Shown: one piece after another, positions 46,098 to 57,369 of the stretch
How positions within the stretch are numbered: position 1 is the first letter of the stretch
Layout of the letters: the number at the start of each line of letters is the position of its first letter
Source: Diplonema japonicum
Taxonomy: Eukaryota; Euglenozoa; Diplonemea; Diplonemida; Diplonemidae
Direction of reading: 5' to 3'
DNA: 64,000 bases
Assembly: GCA_964019335.1 (NCBI GenBank)
Contig: OZ025649.1
Span: forward strand, 868,001-932,000
Made by a program: the position numbers and the translations under genes
The notes under the pieces: generated by a model
Databases searched by the model: none
Told to the model about the DNA's origin: nothing
The model's input: the letters and a program-made list of their open reading frames with translations, nothing else

Positions 46098-48203
46098 ATG
46101 TCTGTCTCTCCAAGGCTGCATCCTGGCCGCCCGGCTGTGAAGCACCTGAGCCCCGTAACGATGAGCCCTCCGCCGCTACATGACAGATACCAGGAGCAGG
46201 TGTATGGTGAGAAGGTGATACGTGATTTGCGTGTGGTTAGGCCGATGGTGCGATGGCCGCGTGAGATGAGAGGAAGGTACCACATCTTGGAAGGGTTGGA
46301 AGAACCGAGGGTGACCGGGGAGTGGGGTGCTGTCACGAAGGACGAAAGATTATTTAAGCTTCAGGTGTTCAGGGACAGCCACTGGTCAGAGGTCTACTTT
46401 TATAACGCGACTCGAGGAACGTACTTCACAGTTAGCTACGAGTTCAACGCGGACTCCGATATCCAGCCGGGTTCGCCCGACATCATCCAAGATGGGTACA
46501 CGTACACAGCAGATGTAGGCCCTGGTGAAACGCTCCATTACTGTTCGGGTGTGATTACTGGATGCAAGCTTCACTTGAAGCAATCTATGCCGTCTCTTGG
46601 CATGCCGCCGCCGGACTACAATATGTATGTGCGCCTGGTGCAAGCTGAGATTGCACAGCTGAGGGCCGCGATGGATGACCAGCGTGTGAGGGATGGGTCG
46701 GCGAAGGCTGTGCTGCAGTTGTGTGTGCACAGGAAGTTACCGTTCGTCGATCTTAGCTTCCCACCCACTCCAGAGTCTTTAGGGGGTACTTTTAAGCTTG
46801 CTTGGGGAAGGCCTACAGCTTACCTAACCCAGGATTCGAACCAAAGGATTGACGCATTTGTCACAGAGCACCCCGAGCCTAATGATATCGACCCGGGCCA
46901 CCTCGGTGACTCGTGGCTCACATGTGCTATGGCAGTTCTAGCCGACACCCCAGACATATTACGCACGATGTTCATGTCGACGAAGCAGCAGCTTGAGCAC
47001 CGGTCTCTAGGTGCCTTCATGGTCCGTCTTTGCTTGCACGGCTGGTGGCAGGAGATTGTCATTGACAACTATTTGCCTCTCTTGGCAAGGGAGCCCGCCT
47101 TTGCACGCAACGTAGAAAACCCATATGAGATGTGGGTAGCTCTCACTCAAAAGGCTTTTGCAAAGGTGTTCAAAGGTTATCATGCGATTCGAAAGGGTGA
47201 TACCTTAGAGGCCTTGCAGGACATGAGTGGGCTGCCTGCATACAGGTTTGATTGGCGGGACGGCACAGTCTTTACGCGACTAGAGAAGGGGCTTCCTTAC
47301 ATTGCTGTGCTTAGAACTCCAGAGAATGGGAACAAGGAGCTCTACGAGAAGTGCGGCCTTCTGACAGGTCACAGCTACACCCTTCTTGAAGTGGTGAGAG
47401 TGCATACCAATAAGAGCCCACCGGAGGGATTCCAGATGTGCAGAATAAGGAATGCGTGGGGTGATGCCTCCTTGTGGAGGGGAAAGTGGCACATAGGCGA
47501 TGAAGCATGGAAGGTGCACCCAAGCGTGAGGGGTCAGTGCCAAGGAGGCAATGGTGACGGAACATTCTGGACGGACTGGGGCTCCGTGAAAGAGTGGTTC
47601 AGGGATGGTGGGATGTTGGCGTATGTGCCCACCTGGACAGAGGTGCGCATAGCTTCGGAGTTCAAGAATGGGACGCCGATGCACATGCTCGAGGTATGGC
47701 CCGATTCTACGTCTGATTGCATCATAAGCTTGCATCAGAGGGCAGACTCAGAGGAGTACGCTTCTTGCATGATAAGCGTTATCGTGCCGACACAGGACGG
47801 GGGGTGGGCTGTGAACAATAAGTCTCAGTCCTACGAAGGGAAGTACTGCAGAGGGAGAGATGTCGCACTTCGGTACGGGTTCACTGACACAGGATCAAGG
47901 GGCAGCAAGCAAAGGCCCTTCTATGTCATTTGGCGTGCTAAGAGCCAGGCTAACAAGAGCGTCGTGGTCTCTTTACATGCTGCTCGGAGGTTCGCAACCC
48001 TCGTCATAAAGCGGCCATCGAAGGACGCACTCCTTCCTCTGCAGTTCTTGCCCATCTGGAGAAGGGGTGGCTCCTCTTCCTTTAACCCTTCTACCTCCCC
48101 TCCGTGCTCTGCTGCTATACAGACTAACCTCCTTGACAGCTACACCGGTCAGACGATCCGTATGAGCAGCTTGTCGTCTAGACCTGCCCCAAGACCCCTT
48201 TAG
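46098..48203 (+). CDS. Calpain-like protein, catalytic Cys replaced by Ser
   Basis: 701 residues, no intron. An N-terminal ~200-residue beta-rich domain precedes a CysPc calpain protease fold. The His (His425, GLLTGHSYTLLEV) and Asn (Asn452, RIRNAWGD) of the triad are kept with normal spacing, but the nucleophile in LGDSWLTC is Ser272 where active calpains have LGDCWF. It is therefore probably not a peptidase. Kinetoplastids have many such calpain-like proteins, several linked to the cytoskeleton and flagellum. A beta-sandwich domain follows (about 510-660). Calcium-binding EF-hands are absent. Confidence 0.88.
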   Translation: MSVSPRLHPGRPAVKHLSPVTMSPPPLHDRYQEQVYGEKVIRDLRVVRPMVRWPREMRGRYHILEGLEEPRVTGEWGAVTKDERLFKLQVFRDSHWSEVYFYNATRGTYFTVSYEFNADSDIQPGSPDIIQDGYTYTADVGPGETLHYCSGVITGCKLHLKQSMPSLGMPPPDYNMYVRLVQAEIAQLRAAMDDQRVRDGSAKAVLQLCVHRKLPFVDLSFPPTPESLGGTFKLAWGRPTAYLTQDSNQRIDAFVTEHPEPNDIDPGHLGDSWLTCAMAVLADTPDILRTMFMSTKQQLEHRSLGAFMVRLCLHGWWQEIVIDNYLPLLAREPAFARNVENPYEMWVALTQKAFAKVFKGYHAIRKGDTLEALQDMSGLPAYRFDWRDGTVFTRLEKGLPYIAVLRTPENGNKELYEKCGLLTGHSYTLLEVVRVHTNKSPPEGFQMCRIRNAWGDASLWRGKWHIGDEAWKVHPSVRGQCQGGNGDGTFWTDWGSVKEWFRDGGMLAYVPTWTEVRIASEFKNGTPMHMLEVWPDSTSDCIISLHQRADSEEYASCMISVIVPTQDGGWAVNNKSQSYEGKYCRGRDVALRYGFTDTGSRGSKQRPFYVIWRAKSQANKSVVVSLHAARRFATLVIKRPSKDALLPLQFLPIWRRGGSSSFNPSTSPPCSAAIQTNLLDSYTGQTIRMSSLSSRPAPRPL

Positions 48204-48321
48204 TTGACATAGATTTTGTTGTGGTTGTATTTATCAATATTACGTTGTTCCTTTTAATTATACAAACAGGGAGATCTACACATTGAAAATAGAGCATACC
48301 TTCTTCGCAAGAAGTCTCTAG

Positions 48322-50925
48322 ATGAGGAGATGGTCCTCTACAGCATTATTTAAACGGCTTTCCAGTAAGAGAGATGTGAGCGCCGTGAGTGGAGTCATGC
48401 AAGGTCCCAATAAGCACCCTCAGTTAGCGCAGGCTGTGATGCCTCCTGCTCCTAAGAACGACCCGGCTGGTATTGATCAGCCATCTAACCTCGATCAGCT
48501 GGCGCACATGGTGGACGTGGGGAGAATCAGCTGCAAGTCTCTCCCTCCCAGCACCGTCGCTAATATTGCACAGTCAGGCTCCTTCACGGAGGGTCTTGCT
48601 CTTGCCGTTGCTAAGTGGCTGACCACGGCAAACCTCACTGATTGCAATGGGGACCGCGAGCTGGAGGTGGTAGCATGGTCCCTCATTAATGTTAACTTCC
48701 CGACCTCGACACAGATGCTCTACAGCATGACTGAGAGCCCTAAGGGGCTTCGTACCCTCTGTCGCCTCAACGCTGCTCTCGTCTTCCACATCATCGCAGC
48801 CCACAAGGCACACTCTTGGGGCCCCAAGCAAGAAGCTGCAATACGTCAGCTGTCTTCCACAGATGTGGCGCAAATGCTACGTGTGGCTGCTGTCAACGAA
48901 GGCTATCCCTCGGTCCCCTGTGCTAGGCCTGTGCTGGACGTATTGTTCGATGCTACACAAGCCATCTGTGGTTCGAGTATGGGCTTCGCAGAGCAGGACT
49001 GCACGAGGGTGCTGCGGTCTTTGCATATCTTGAACGCGTCAAGCAACGTGAAGAGAGGCGTCGTGGTCAATGCCACGAGAAACCTCGACCAGTATTCTTT
49101 CGTGGACTTGGTGCAGCTGGTGCAGGCGTTGGTTATCTGTCAGGACTCGGTTGATGATGCAGACGATGTCGCTGAGAAGGTCTGCGAGAAGCTTGGCTGC
49201 AGGGTCTTGAGCGCAGCAGATTTACTAGCAAGCAATGAGTTGCTCGACGCGCTGCCGCAGGAGCTAGGGGCCACTGTTTCCAGCTCTACTCTCGATGCGA
49301 GTGACCTGCTAGCAATGATGCAGATCGCACAGGGGAACGAGGACGTATGCAGCTATCCAGGCCTTATCAAGGTGCTCGCCGCACACTTGACTACGCTGTT
49401 GCAGGGTGGCGCCGAGTACATTTCCCCTGCCTCCCTCATCTACGCACTCTGCTCGGTTTCCCAGGCGGGTGTTCAGGCTCCAAGGATGTTTGTTGAGATC
49501 AGTAAGCACCTCCAGTGCTGCCTCGGCACACTCCCGCCTGCGCGCATAGGGTGTCTTGCTGCTGCCTATGCCACTTCGAACCACTATTGCAACAGGCTCT
49601 TCAAGGAGCTTGAGGCTTACATCACTGATGAGGAAAAGAGGTCCAAGATTGATGGCATGACAGCTATCACACTTCTCTATGTCATGGCTGCGTTAAATGT
49701 ATGCATGCTTCCCCAATTCACTCAACCACAGCACCCCGTCGACAGTAGGGGGGTCATGCTCACCGCTATTAACATCATGTCCGAATGGGTAGAAGAGTCG
49801 CCTGAGGTGGTCGCCACAAAGGTATGCCGTCTCCCTCACCCCACACCTCACAGGCATCCACACTGTCATGGAGTTTAGGTGTCTTGATGCAGTCTGAGAA
49901 GCATGAGAGCGTTGCCTCGCTGATCAGCACGATGGCTGGCATCCTGACAAAGCTGGGTGTTGTTCGCCTGATGCCGTTGGAGGGTGTTACAGGGCTTCTG
50001 TGGGGCATCACATCAGTATTGAAGGAAGAGATTATGGACCCTGTGGTGGTGCAGCTGTTCAGCGAGGCCCAGGAGAGGTGCTGCGTCCTTAAGAAGGAGG
50101 ACAGCATATCTATGGTGCAGTCTTCAGCTGTTCTGCTGTGGTGCTTCACGAACGCCTTTAAGACAGTCGACGGCGAAGAGAGGGACATGGAGTTCGTGTC
50201 TGTGATGGCCGATGCTGTGTGTGAGAACTTCCTGATGTTCATATCGTCGACGACCTCTGAGGTGGTGTACCTATTGTCATGCATCATGTGTCATGCGCCG
50301 GAGAGTGCGGTGAGGGTGTTTGAGAAGTTGGCAGCTTTCTTGACACAGCACCCGAGTTCGGCGCGGCACCTTGTGCAGCACTTGTACGCGCCAGGGACGG
50401 CAATGCTCGTGCAGGGGTTTCTCTCCACGCACACTGGTGACGATGAGTTGCTTGGCATGCTGTTCGAGCACTGCGTGTCACACGAGGTGTCTTCAACCTA
50501 CATAGCGAATGCCGCTTCGGCAGTCGCCATCTGTGCAACGCAGAGCGAGGCGTGTCCGCCGTACTTCTTCGAGGCGTTGAAGTACATCCTGGCAGGTAAT
50601 CCACTCAGTGAGGAGGCGGCTGGGGCTGACCCCAACACACCAGTGCTACTTGACATCCTAAGCACCCACACTTCTCATGATGCCACTCACGTCCCTCTGT
50701 CACTCCGTCCTCACAGGCGCAGGGTTCCTGAGGGTGTGCCATATGCATCCCAGCCTACAGGATGGCCGTCTCTGCACAAGGGCTCGCCCCGTTTCTGTTC
50801 GGTATGACCCCACACACACACACACACACACACACACAACAGGATATTGTGGTTGCCCCGTACAAGATGAGCTGCATGTGAGGTTCACCTTCTCTCGGTG
50901 TCTGACGACGCACCCTGAGACCTGA
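48322..50925 (+). CDS. Predicted mitochondrial helical-repeat protein (RAP/FASTK-like architecture)
   Basis: About 830 residues. MRRWSSTALFKRLSSKRDVS is a strong presequence. The rest is an all-helical array with Ala/Leu-rich units such as LVQLVQALVICQDS, LIYALCSVSQAGVQAPRMF and SAVLLWCFTNAFK, like the helical arrays of mitochondrial RNA-binding RAP/FASTK and octotricopeptide proteins. A 32-nt intron is clear (49822-49853, GTATG..CACAG). The 3' end is unresolved: a second intron at 50802-50842 contains (CA)14, and another may end in CACAG at 50712-50716. The stop could be at 50923-50925 or earlier. No RAP domain is visible in the part I can read. Confidence 0.7.
50811..50838 (+). repeat. (CA)14 microsatellite in a predicted intron
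   Basis: Fourteen CA units between a GTATG donor at 50802 and an ACAG acceptor at 50839-50842. Length change here would alter intron size only. Confidence 0.9.
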
Positions 50926-51398
50926 GGAGGGACGGCAGGGAGCGGGCTGTATCTTCTTACCTTGTTTTCTCACCTTCCGCCTCCTTAGGCATACTGTGCA
51001 GGCCCGGGGTTATCTTCATCGGCAGGCTTTGTACAAATAAATGCGAGGTTTTTTCTTACAAGGAGAACCTCAAACAGGTCAGGCCCCCTAGCACTTCGGG
51101 TGTCGCGGGGACACCCACGTGACTTGTCCATAGTAGTCTGGGTATTCGTTCCGATGAGGACCCCACGGGCCTCCTCTTGTTGGCGGCTTAGGTGGGTTGG
51201 TAGTTTCATAGGCGCAAGTGTTTCTTTAAAGAAAGAGGAAAGGAAAGAAAGTAAAGATAAGAAATGCTGTGTCACCTCTTAATTTTCTTCCCCACCTTTT
51301 TTTTCTTTTTATCGGACATATTTTTTCCTGGTGGGGTTTTCTTCGGAGCGAGGCGAGGCAGAAAGAAAGGGTTTTCATACGTTCACAAAGAATTAAGA

Positions 51399-51422
51399 AC
51401 CCAGACCCAGACCCAGACCCAG
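51399..51422 (+). repeat. Hexamer repeat (ACCCAG)4
   Basis: Four exact tandem copies of ACCCAG followed by a partial copy. Confidence 0.9.
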
Positions 51423-51665
51423 ACCAGGTGTTCCGCCTCCGTGGTGACCGTGCCGGGATGATTATGTCTTTTTTACATGATGAACAGCAACACGCGTGTT
51501 ATTGTGATTATCAAAGGGATGCGGTGTGCGGTACGGATGATTTCTTTATTAGGTGGAAGACGTTGATTAAGAGGTGACCAGTAATCGAAGGGAGAAAGAA
51601 AGGAATTAGTGGGGGTGTTTTTTTCTTCTTTTTTTTTCCGTTTACCACTCATCACAACACTCTGG

Positions 51666-51700
51666 GCACAGCACAGCACAGCACAGCACAGCACAGCACA
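51666..51700 (+). repeat. Pentamer repeat (GCACA)7
   Basis: Seven exact tandem copies of GCACA in the intergenic gap. Confidence 0.9.
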
Positions 51701-52888
51701 GTGTTCTTTTCAACTTGTGTAGGGTGCTGCACAGCAGACGAGCAGGACACGGTGGGATGGTTTACTTACGTTCGCAACGTGGGCAGTGCAGCAGTCCTTC
51801 TCTCTTTCTCTCTCCTTTAGCAGGATAAAGAAGAAGAAGAAGGGCTGAGAAAGGTAAACAAGATCTTTACCTCCCTCCTGCTCTGCTTTTCTGCATCACA
51901 GTCCAGCATCCGCCCCCCTCTGTGGTTGTATGTATTTTTCTTTTCTTTTTTTCTGTGTTGATAGGTGTTTTCTTTTTGTTCTTCTTTTCTCTCTTATCCC
52001 CCCTCGCTGGTCACTAATGGTGGAGGAGTGTAAGGAGTAGGGGTCTTCTGGGAGAGCGATGGGTGGGGCAGTTTTTCTTCTTCTTTTTTTCTTCTTCTTT
52101 TCCCCTCGTTCCCCGCACGCATAGTTTTGCATTCTTTTTCTTTTCTTATCTTATTTTGCGTTTTTTACGCCTCCTGCCTCTGTCTAAGGTGTCGGAGTCT
52201 TGTAGCATCTATTTTTTTTTCTTCATTTTTGACTAGCTGTTACAGTGTGCCCTTTGGGGCTGTCTGGGAGGCCCTCCTGGTACTGTAGAGAGAGATGTGA
52301 GGCGTAATAGTTTCTTATTGTAGTTTTAACGCCCCCCCCCTGTCCCCTTTCTTCGTCCTTTGTTCCATATCTGGTTTCCTTTTTTTTTGTGCCCCCCCTT
52401 GTGACTCCCCCATCGTTGTGAAAACTTTTCGTTTTTTATACTCGTCTTCCTCTCTTCTACCTTTCTCTTGCTATCTTCTCTCTTTTTTTTTTGAACCCCC
52501 CCTTTTTTTTCCATTCTCTCTGTTCATTCTCATTGGTGTGTGCTGTGACAGTGGAGGCCCCGTACCCCTCGCTTCTAAATCCTTTACTCAGGTTATTTGG
52601 TCGCGTGAGAGAAAGGGAGGTGTTTTTTTTTGTTTTTATTTATTTTATATTTCCTTTTAGTTACACATACACTTGTTTTTTTGAGCAGTGCTAAGGGGGG
52701 GGTTTTTGGCCCTCATCTTCCCCATCCCATCCCCCCGAATATTGTTTCCGTTCTGCAGCCACTGCTGTCGTTCGGTATGATGTCCAGTTTTTTCTTCCTC
52801 ATTTTCGTCTTTTTTTTTCTCCCCCTACCCCTTCTTCTATTCCTGTTCTCAGTTCCTCTTATGCATCGTGGTGGCAGCTAGCCAGAGT

Positions 52889-52889
<1 letters not shown>

Positions 52890-52927
<38 letters not shown>
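52890..52927 (+). repeat. Poly-T tract (T38)
   Basis: A run of 38 T, the second longest homopolymer here. Runs of A of similar length are absent from the + strand. Confidence 0.9.
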
Positions 52928-52928
<1 letters not shown>

Positions 52929-54186
52929 GTAAGGGTATTTTGCGCACAACAAGAGAAAGAAAGAAAAAAAAAAAAGAAATATTTTTGTTTTTTGTACTAT
53001 AAGCGTTTTAGAGAGAAAAAGGTGGATGTGGTAGAAGATTCTACCTTTTTTTTCTTTAGTAATTTGATATTCCGATTAAGCCTGCTTTACAGACATAGGG
53101 AGGTCAATAGAATTCTTTGTTTAGTGATTTTACAGCTATATGTAACTTGTGCCGGGCAAGAAGCTTTCGCAGCTTTTTTAGAATTCTTTTTGCTCGTGCG
53201 AACAGCAGAAGACATATAGTCAAGGAATCTTTTTTTTTTTGTGTAGCGGTTTTTTTTTCGAGCGTGAAGGTGAGTAGATGGTCCCCCCTTTCCCTCTTCC
53301 CCCTTGCTTTTCTCTTTTTTTTTTTTTAAGGCGGTCCTGTCATGTGCGGCAGGTCCCTTCAGAGACGCGTATTTTTTTCTCTCTTTACAACAGCTATCGT
53401 GTATGACTTTCACAAAAGATATTATGACGCAGAAAAATGTTTTTTTACGATAAGATTACTCACCAACATTAACTTCGTGGAAGGGGCTGTGCAGAAGACG
53501 GCTTGCCGTTTCCGCCCCTTCCTCGTCCCCTGCTCTCCATGGCGCGAGAGGCTTAGCAGCAAAGGGCACTCTTCCATTAGTACACTGATTTCTTTTTGAT
53601 TCTTTTTATTCTTTCTTAATATACAGATAGTATTATTAATATTTAGGCGGCTCCACGTGCCCGTTTTTTTCTTCTTCTTTTTTTTCTTTTCCCTTTTCGT
53701 TTCTCCTTTTCTTCTTTCTTTATGGGATCATCCGGGGTAATGTCTTTCTGCCTACCAGGAGCTCCATATTTTGAGGCTTATACCACCCCAGAAAAAGGTG
53801 CTTACCTGTGCGAGGGGCGTAGTTGGGAGGCACTGGGTAGGAAGCAGGGAACAGGGGGGTTTTTTTTTTGCACACGCGTTTTAGCAGCAGTACACCTAGC
53901 AGACGGTGTCATCGTGACCTATATCTTGTTCAAACTTAGGTTGTCGGACTACCTTTTTTATTCAGATGGCTTTCAGGTCTTTTTATTCTTGCCGCCCAGC
54001 AGGGCAGCAGGGGTCATTTCAAATCCTAGCATTTCCCCGGACATGCTCATATTATTATTATTATTTGTTGTTTTCCCCATCTTTCCCCTTTCCCTCTTTT
54101 TTTTCTCTTTTTTATTCTCTTGTGTTTTCTTTTATTCTCCTCTATCACCCACACAGGTGCAAGACAGGGGCCGTGCCTGTAGCAAG

Positions 54187-57100
54187 ATGGCGTTCATGTC
54201 GGAGGTGACCCACGGCAAGCTCGTGGGGAAGTACACTGCCACACCCGACGGCATTGGGGGTGAGCACATGACATACACTGCCGACACCGAGAGGAGCAGT
54301 GTGATCGGCGAGGGCATCGTGGGCTGCGGCTCCTTTAATGCCCAGGTGAGATGCTGTGCACCCTTCGGCAGCGCTAGCAGCATAAGACAGGCGACCTGCT
54401 GGACGGGCGAGTCCGACGGCTCCCTGACCATCCGGCAAGCCTGGTCGGGGGAGGTCGTCAACAACGTCGAGAGGAAGGCAGGCGTCTTCGTCACGTGCCT
54501 CAAGCACAGCGGGAATATGATGTACGCAGGCATGTCAGACGGCTACTTGAGAGCCTTCGAGTCCTCACCCTCTGGCGACGACTACACCCTGATGTCCGAG
54601 GCAAGAAAGCACACAGGCGACATTCTGTGCATCGAGACTGTGGGCAGCAACATCTTCACAGGCGCTAGAGACTGGCAGGTGTTTGTCTGGAGGTGGGACG
54701 ATGAGGTGCTCCGTGCGGTGGACCAGTTCGCGGGTCACCAGCTGGCCGTCAGGTGCCTGGCCTACGCCGACGGCTATCTGTACTCTGGCGGCGACGAGGG
54801 CGTGATACGATGCATCCACATGGAGACTGGGAAGGAGATCATGACCTGCGAGTCTGCGGTGCCAGGTTTCCCGATTGGGCAGAACAAGGGCGGCATCAAG
54901 TCACTGTGCGTTGTGGACAACGTGTTCTTCTCTGGTGATGAGGAGAACATCAACGTGTGGGAGGCAAAGACGGGCAATCATCTTCGGTTGCTGCTGAAGT
55001 CCGAGGGCGCTGTCTTGACGCTGATGAAAGACCCCTGCGGCAACAGGGTGTGGTCGGGCGGTGTTGATGGTGTCATCAGACTGTGGAGCGCAGTAGACTT
55101 CACGTTACTGTGCTCGTTGAACGACCACAACGGGTCGTTCGTGAGAGGCCTGGTTCCCTTGACAAGGGTGAGCTCCACAAAGGCATGGACTATCAACAAG
55201 GACGGGGAGCTCCAGCTGTGGTACACGGAGTCCGACTGCAGCGAGTTTGTGGAGACCACCTCGCGTGAGGAGCGCAGGCTGACAACAACCATCATGAACT
55301 TGAGGGAGTCTATCGTCAATAACTATGCAAAGCTGGAGGGTCACAAGCAGGATTTGAAAAAGTCTGAAAGCTTAGAGGCCAGCAGAAAGAAAGCTCTAGC
55401 CGAGGCATTTTTCCGTTCTGGTAATGTATGCCTGAACCGGAAGTACTTCGGGAAGCTGATGTCGATGCTTCAGGCCCGGAAGCGGCAGAAGAAATCGGCC
55501 ATTCTGTGCAACGCTCTGCACACGTCGACCGGCCAGGAGAGGCGTGCAGTCTACTATGGTAAGTTGGCTAAGTTTGCAAAGCAGCGTGCTGATTATAAGA
55601 AAAACCAAAAGTTCGCAGAGTGCATCCTGAGCAATACCGAAAAGACCCTGCAGATCGTCTACTACAGGAAGCTTAAGGAGTACACAAGAAGGGCCACCCT
55701 GAAGCACAAGAAGGAGGCTCTCGCGGCTTCTTTGCAGCGTAACACAACAGGAGGTCTACAGAGGTCGACTCTGTTCAAGTGGATGAGGTGGGACCAGAAG
55801 AGGCGCCACACCAAGAAGCGGCGTACCATATCCCATGCGATGTTCAGGCATACCAAGAACGGGTTGCTGTTTATCTACTATGCGAAGTTGGTGGCTTACT
55901 ACAAGAGGGAGAGGGAGGAGGTTCGTAAGGGCACCCTCACAGACACCTTGCTCAGGACGCTTTACAGGAGCATGAGACATGCCTACTACATGAAATGGCT
56001 GAAGTGGTTCAAGAGGAAGAGCGATGCCGGTAGGAGGAAGCGCGTAGCTCACATCTTGATGCGCACTACATGCCATGGCACGTTGAGGCTGTACTGGAGC
56101 AAGTGGATGGAGTGGAGGCTCTCCGGCATGCATCGAGCTCTTGAGTCCAAGTACGACGAGATGCAGAAGAACGTGAAGAAGCTCGAGTTGAAGTTGAAGG
56201 CTGCCAAGTTCGTGACCGAGGAAGACCTCAGGAAGCAGGTATCAGACCTGGACAATGAGGCGGCCAAACTAGAGAAGGAGCTAGAGATGCTGGAAGGCAA
56301 AGCGGACAGTCTGGAAGATGAGTGTCAGAAGCTCGACATGGAAGCAAACGGTTTCTTGCATCACGATCCCTCTCAGCCCATCCAGGAGCAGCTAGTTCAT
56401 GTGTGTGCCTACCTCAAGGCACGCGGCGTGTCATGCAGGCACGACATCAGGACCATCTCGGACACCACTGGCAAAAAGGAGCGTGGTGTCCCCGTCTTCA
56501 CGAACGGTCTGTCACGTTTGAAGAAGGCACTTGTTCAGGCAGGCTGCACAAAGTCATCTCACCATTGGGGTTGCACCTCTGACCGCATCAAACAGTTGGA
56601 AAGGAAGTACCTGCAAGAGTCGCACAAGGGCATCAAGGAGATCATCATCGGTGTGGATCAGATGAGGTATTACAAGTCCACCTTCCCTGTTGACCTATGT
56701 CAGGAGGTACTAGACAACATCCACGTGCTGTATGAGGTTGTGACCAGGATCTACGGGGATAGGATGGCTCACGACATGAATGATTTGAGGGTAGCTCAGA
56801 AGATGAGAGAAAACGACCCATATGCGACACAGCACGGGAAGCTCATTAATGACAAGAAGAGTAACACGTTCCTGGAGCGGCAGGCAAGATCCAAAGAAGG
56901 GTCCCTTAGAGAAAAGGTGAGGTCCAAGGAGTCCAACCCACCGGTGCCAAGAAGGTCTGGTACCCCGACACCAAGAGCGGGCAGCACAGAGCCCAGCGAG
57001 CCTGCTACTGCTAGATCGTTGATTTCACCGCCCATGTCTTCCAGGTCTGCAAGGCCTAGCCCCGGATTCAAGGTTGGGGACAATCTGAGGGTGATTGCCA

Positions 57101-57312
57101 TCACATCAGACAGGGCGAAGCACTCTGGCCTGCAGACGGGTGATGTCATCACTGCCGTGAACAACGTGGTTGTCTCTGATAAGACGCAGTACGTGGGGCG
57201 TGTGAAGATGACCGTTCCGGGCGACGTGGTCACCATTTCGTTCACACGTAACGGGGTGAAGGCGAAGACCATCCGCATGGCCATGGGCGAGATGGAGAGG
57301 AGTGTTAGGTAA
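54187..57312 (+). CDS. WD40 - YYxKL-repeat - coiled coil - PDZ scaffold protein
   Basis: 1041 residues, no intron. The N-terminal ~360 residues are WD40 repeats (GDILCIETVGSNIFTGARDWQVFVW, GVIRCIHMETGKEI, VWSGGVDGVIRLWSA). Residues ~395-650 hold seven repeats of about 38 residues whose core is YYxKL or YxKWxxW followed by a basic helix; this layout recalls centrin-binding Sfi1-type repeats but is not identical. A coiled coil (KYDEMQKNVKKLELKLKAAK) and a winged-helix-sized domain follow. Residues ~955-1030 are a PDZ domain (ITSDRAKHSGLQTGDVITAVNN). It probably scaffolds a cytoskeletal structure, for example at the basal body. The start is the ATG 30 nt after a CACACAG acceptor. Confidence 0.82.
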   Translation: MAFMSEVTHGKLVGKYTATPDGIGGEHMTYTADTERSSVIGEGIVGCGSFNAQVRCCAPFGSASSIRQATCWTGESDGSLTIRQAWSGEVVNNVERKAGVFVTCLKHSGNMMYAGMSDGYLRAFESSPSGDDYTLMSEARKHTGDILCIETVGSNIFTGARDWQVFVWRWDDEVLRAVDQFAGHQLAVRCLAYADGYLYSGGDEGVIRCIHMETGKEIMTCESAVPGFPIGQNKGGIKSLCVVDNVFFSGDEENINVWEAKTGNHLRLLLKSEGAVLTLMKDPCGNRVWSGGVDGVIRLWSAVDFTLLCSLNDHNGSFVRGLVPLTRVSSTKAWTINKDGELQLWYTESDCSEFVETTSREERRLTTTIMNLRESIVNNYAKLEGHKQDLKKSESLEASRKKALAEAFFRSGNVCLNRKYFGKLMSMLQARKRQKKSAILCNALHTSTGQERRAVYYGKLAKFAKQRADYKKNQKFAECILSNTEKTLQIVYYRKLKEYTRRATLKHKKEALAASLQRNTTGGLQRSTLFKWMRWDQKRRHTKKRRTISHAMFRHTKNGLLFIYYAKLVAYYKREREEVRKGTLTDTLLRTLYRSMRHAYYMKWLKWFKRKSDAGRRKRVAHILMRTTCHGTLRLYWSKWMEWRLSGMHRALESKYDEMQKNVKKLELKLKAAKFVTEEDLRKQVSDLDNEAAKLEKELEMLEGKADSLEDECQKLDMEANGFLHHDPSQPIQEQLVHVCAYLKARGVSCRHDIRTISDTTGKKERGVPVFTNGLSRLKKALVQAGCTKSSHHWGCTSDRIKQLERKYLQESHKGIKEIIIGVDQMRYYKSTFPVDLCQEVLDNIHVLYEVVTRIYGDRMAHDMNDLRVAQKMRENDPYATQHGKLINDKKSNTFLERQARSKEGSLREKVRSKESNPPVPRRSGTPTPRAGSTEPSEPATARSLISPPMSSRSARPSPGFKVGDNLRVIAITSDRAKHSGLQTGDVITAVNNVVVSDKTQYVGRVKMTVPGDVVTISFTRNGVKAKTIRMAMGEMERSVR

Positions 57313-57369
57313 GTGTCCTTAGTTTTTGTTATGTTCTACCCTTTCCCTTCTTTGTACCACCCTACTGCA

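Larger units (their letters stand above)
50926..54186. other. 3.2-kb low-complexity intergenic region
   Basis: No gene supported. It contains two minisatellite-like runs, many T runs including T38 at 52890-52927, and a unique patch at about 51000-51200 with a 7-bp stem, 5-nt loop hairpin at 51098-51116. The final stretch is T/C-rich, ending CACACAG at 54151-54157, about 30 nt before the next ATG. The open frame that continues upstream from that ATG to 53722 runs through the tract and is not accepted. Confidence 0.5.

Noticed and set aside
53722-54186. Upstream extension of the WD40 gene by 155 codons
   Set aside because: The extension is hydrophobic low-complexity sequence through the pyrimidine tract and lies upstream of the CACACAG acceptor.
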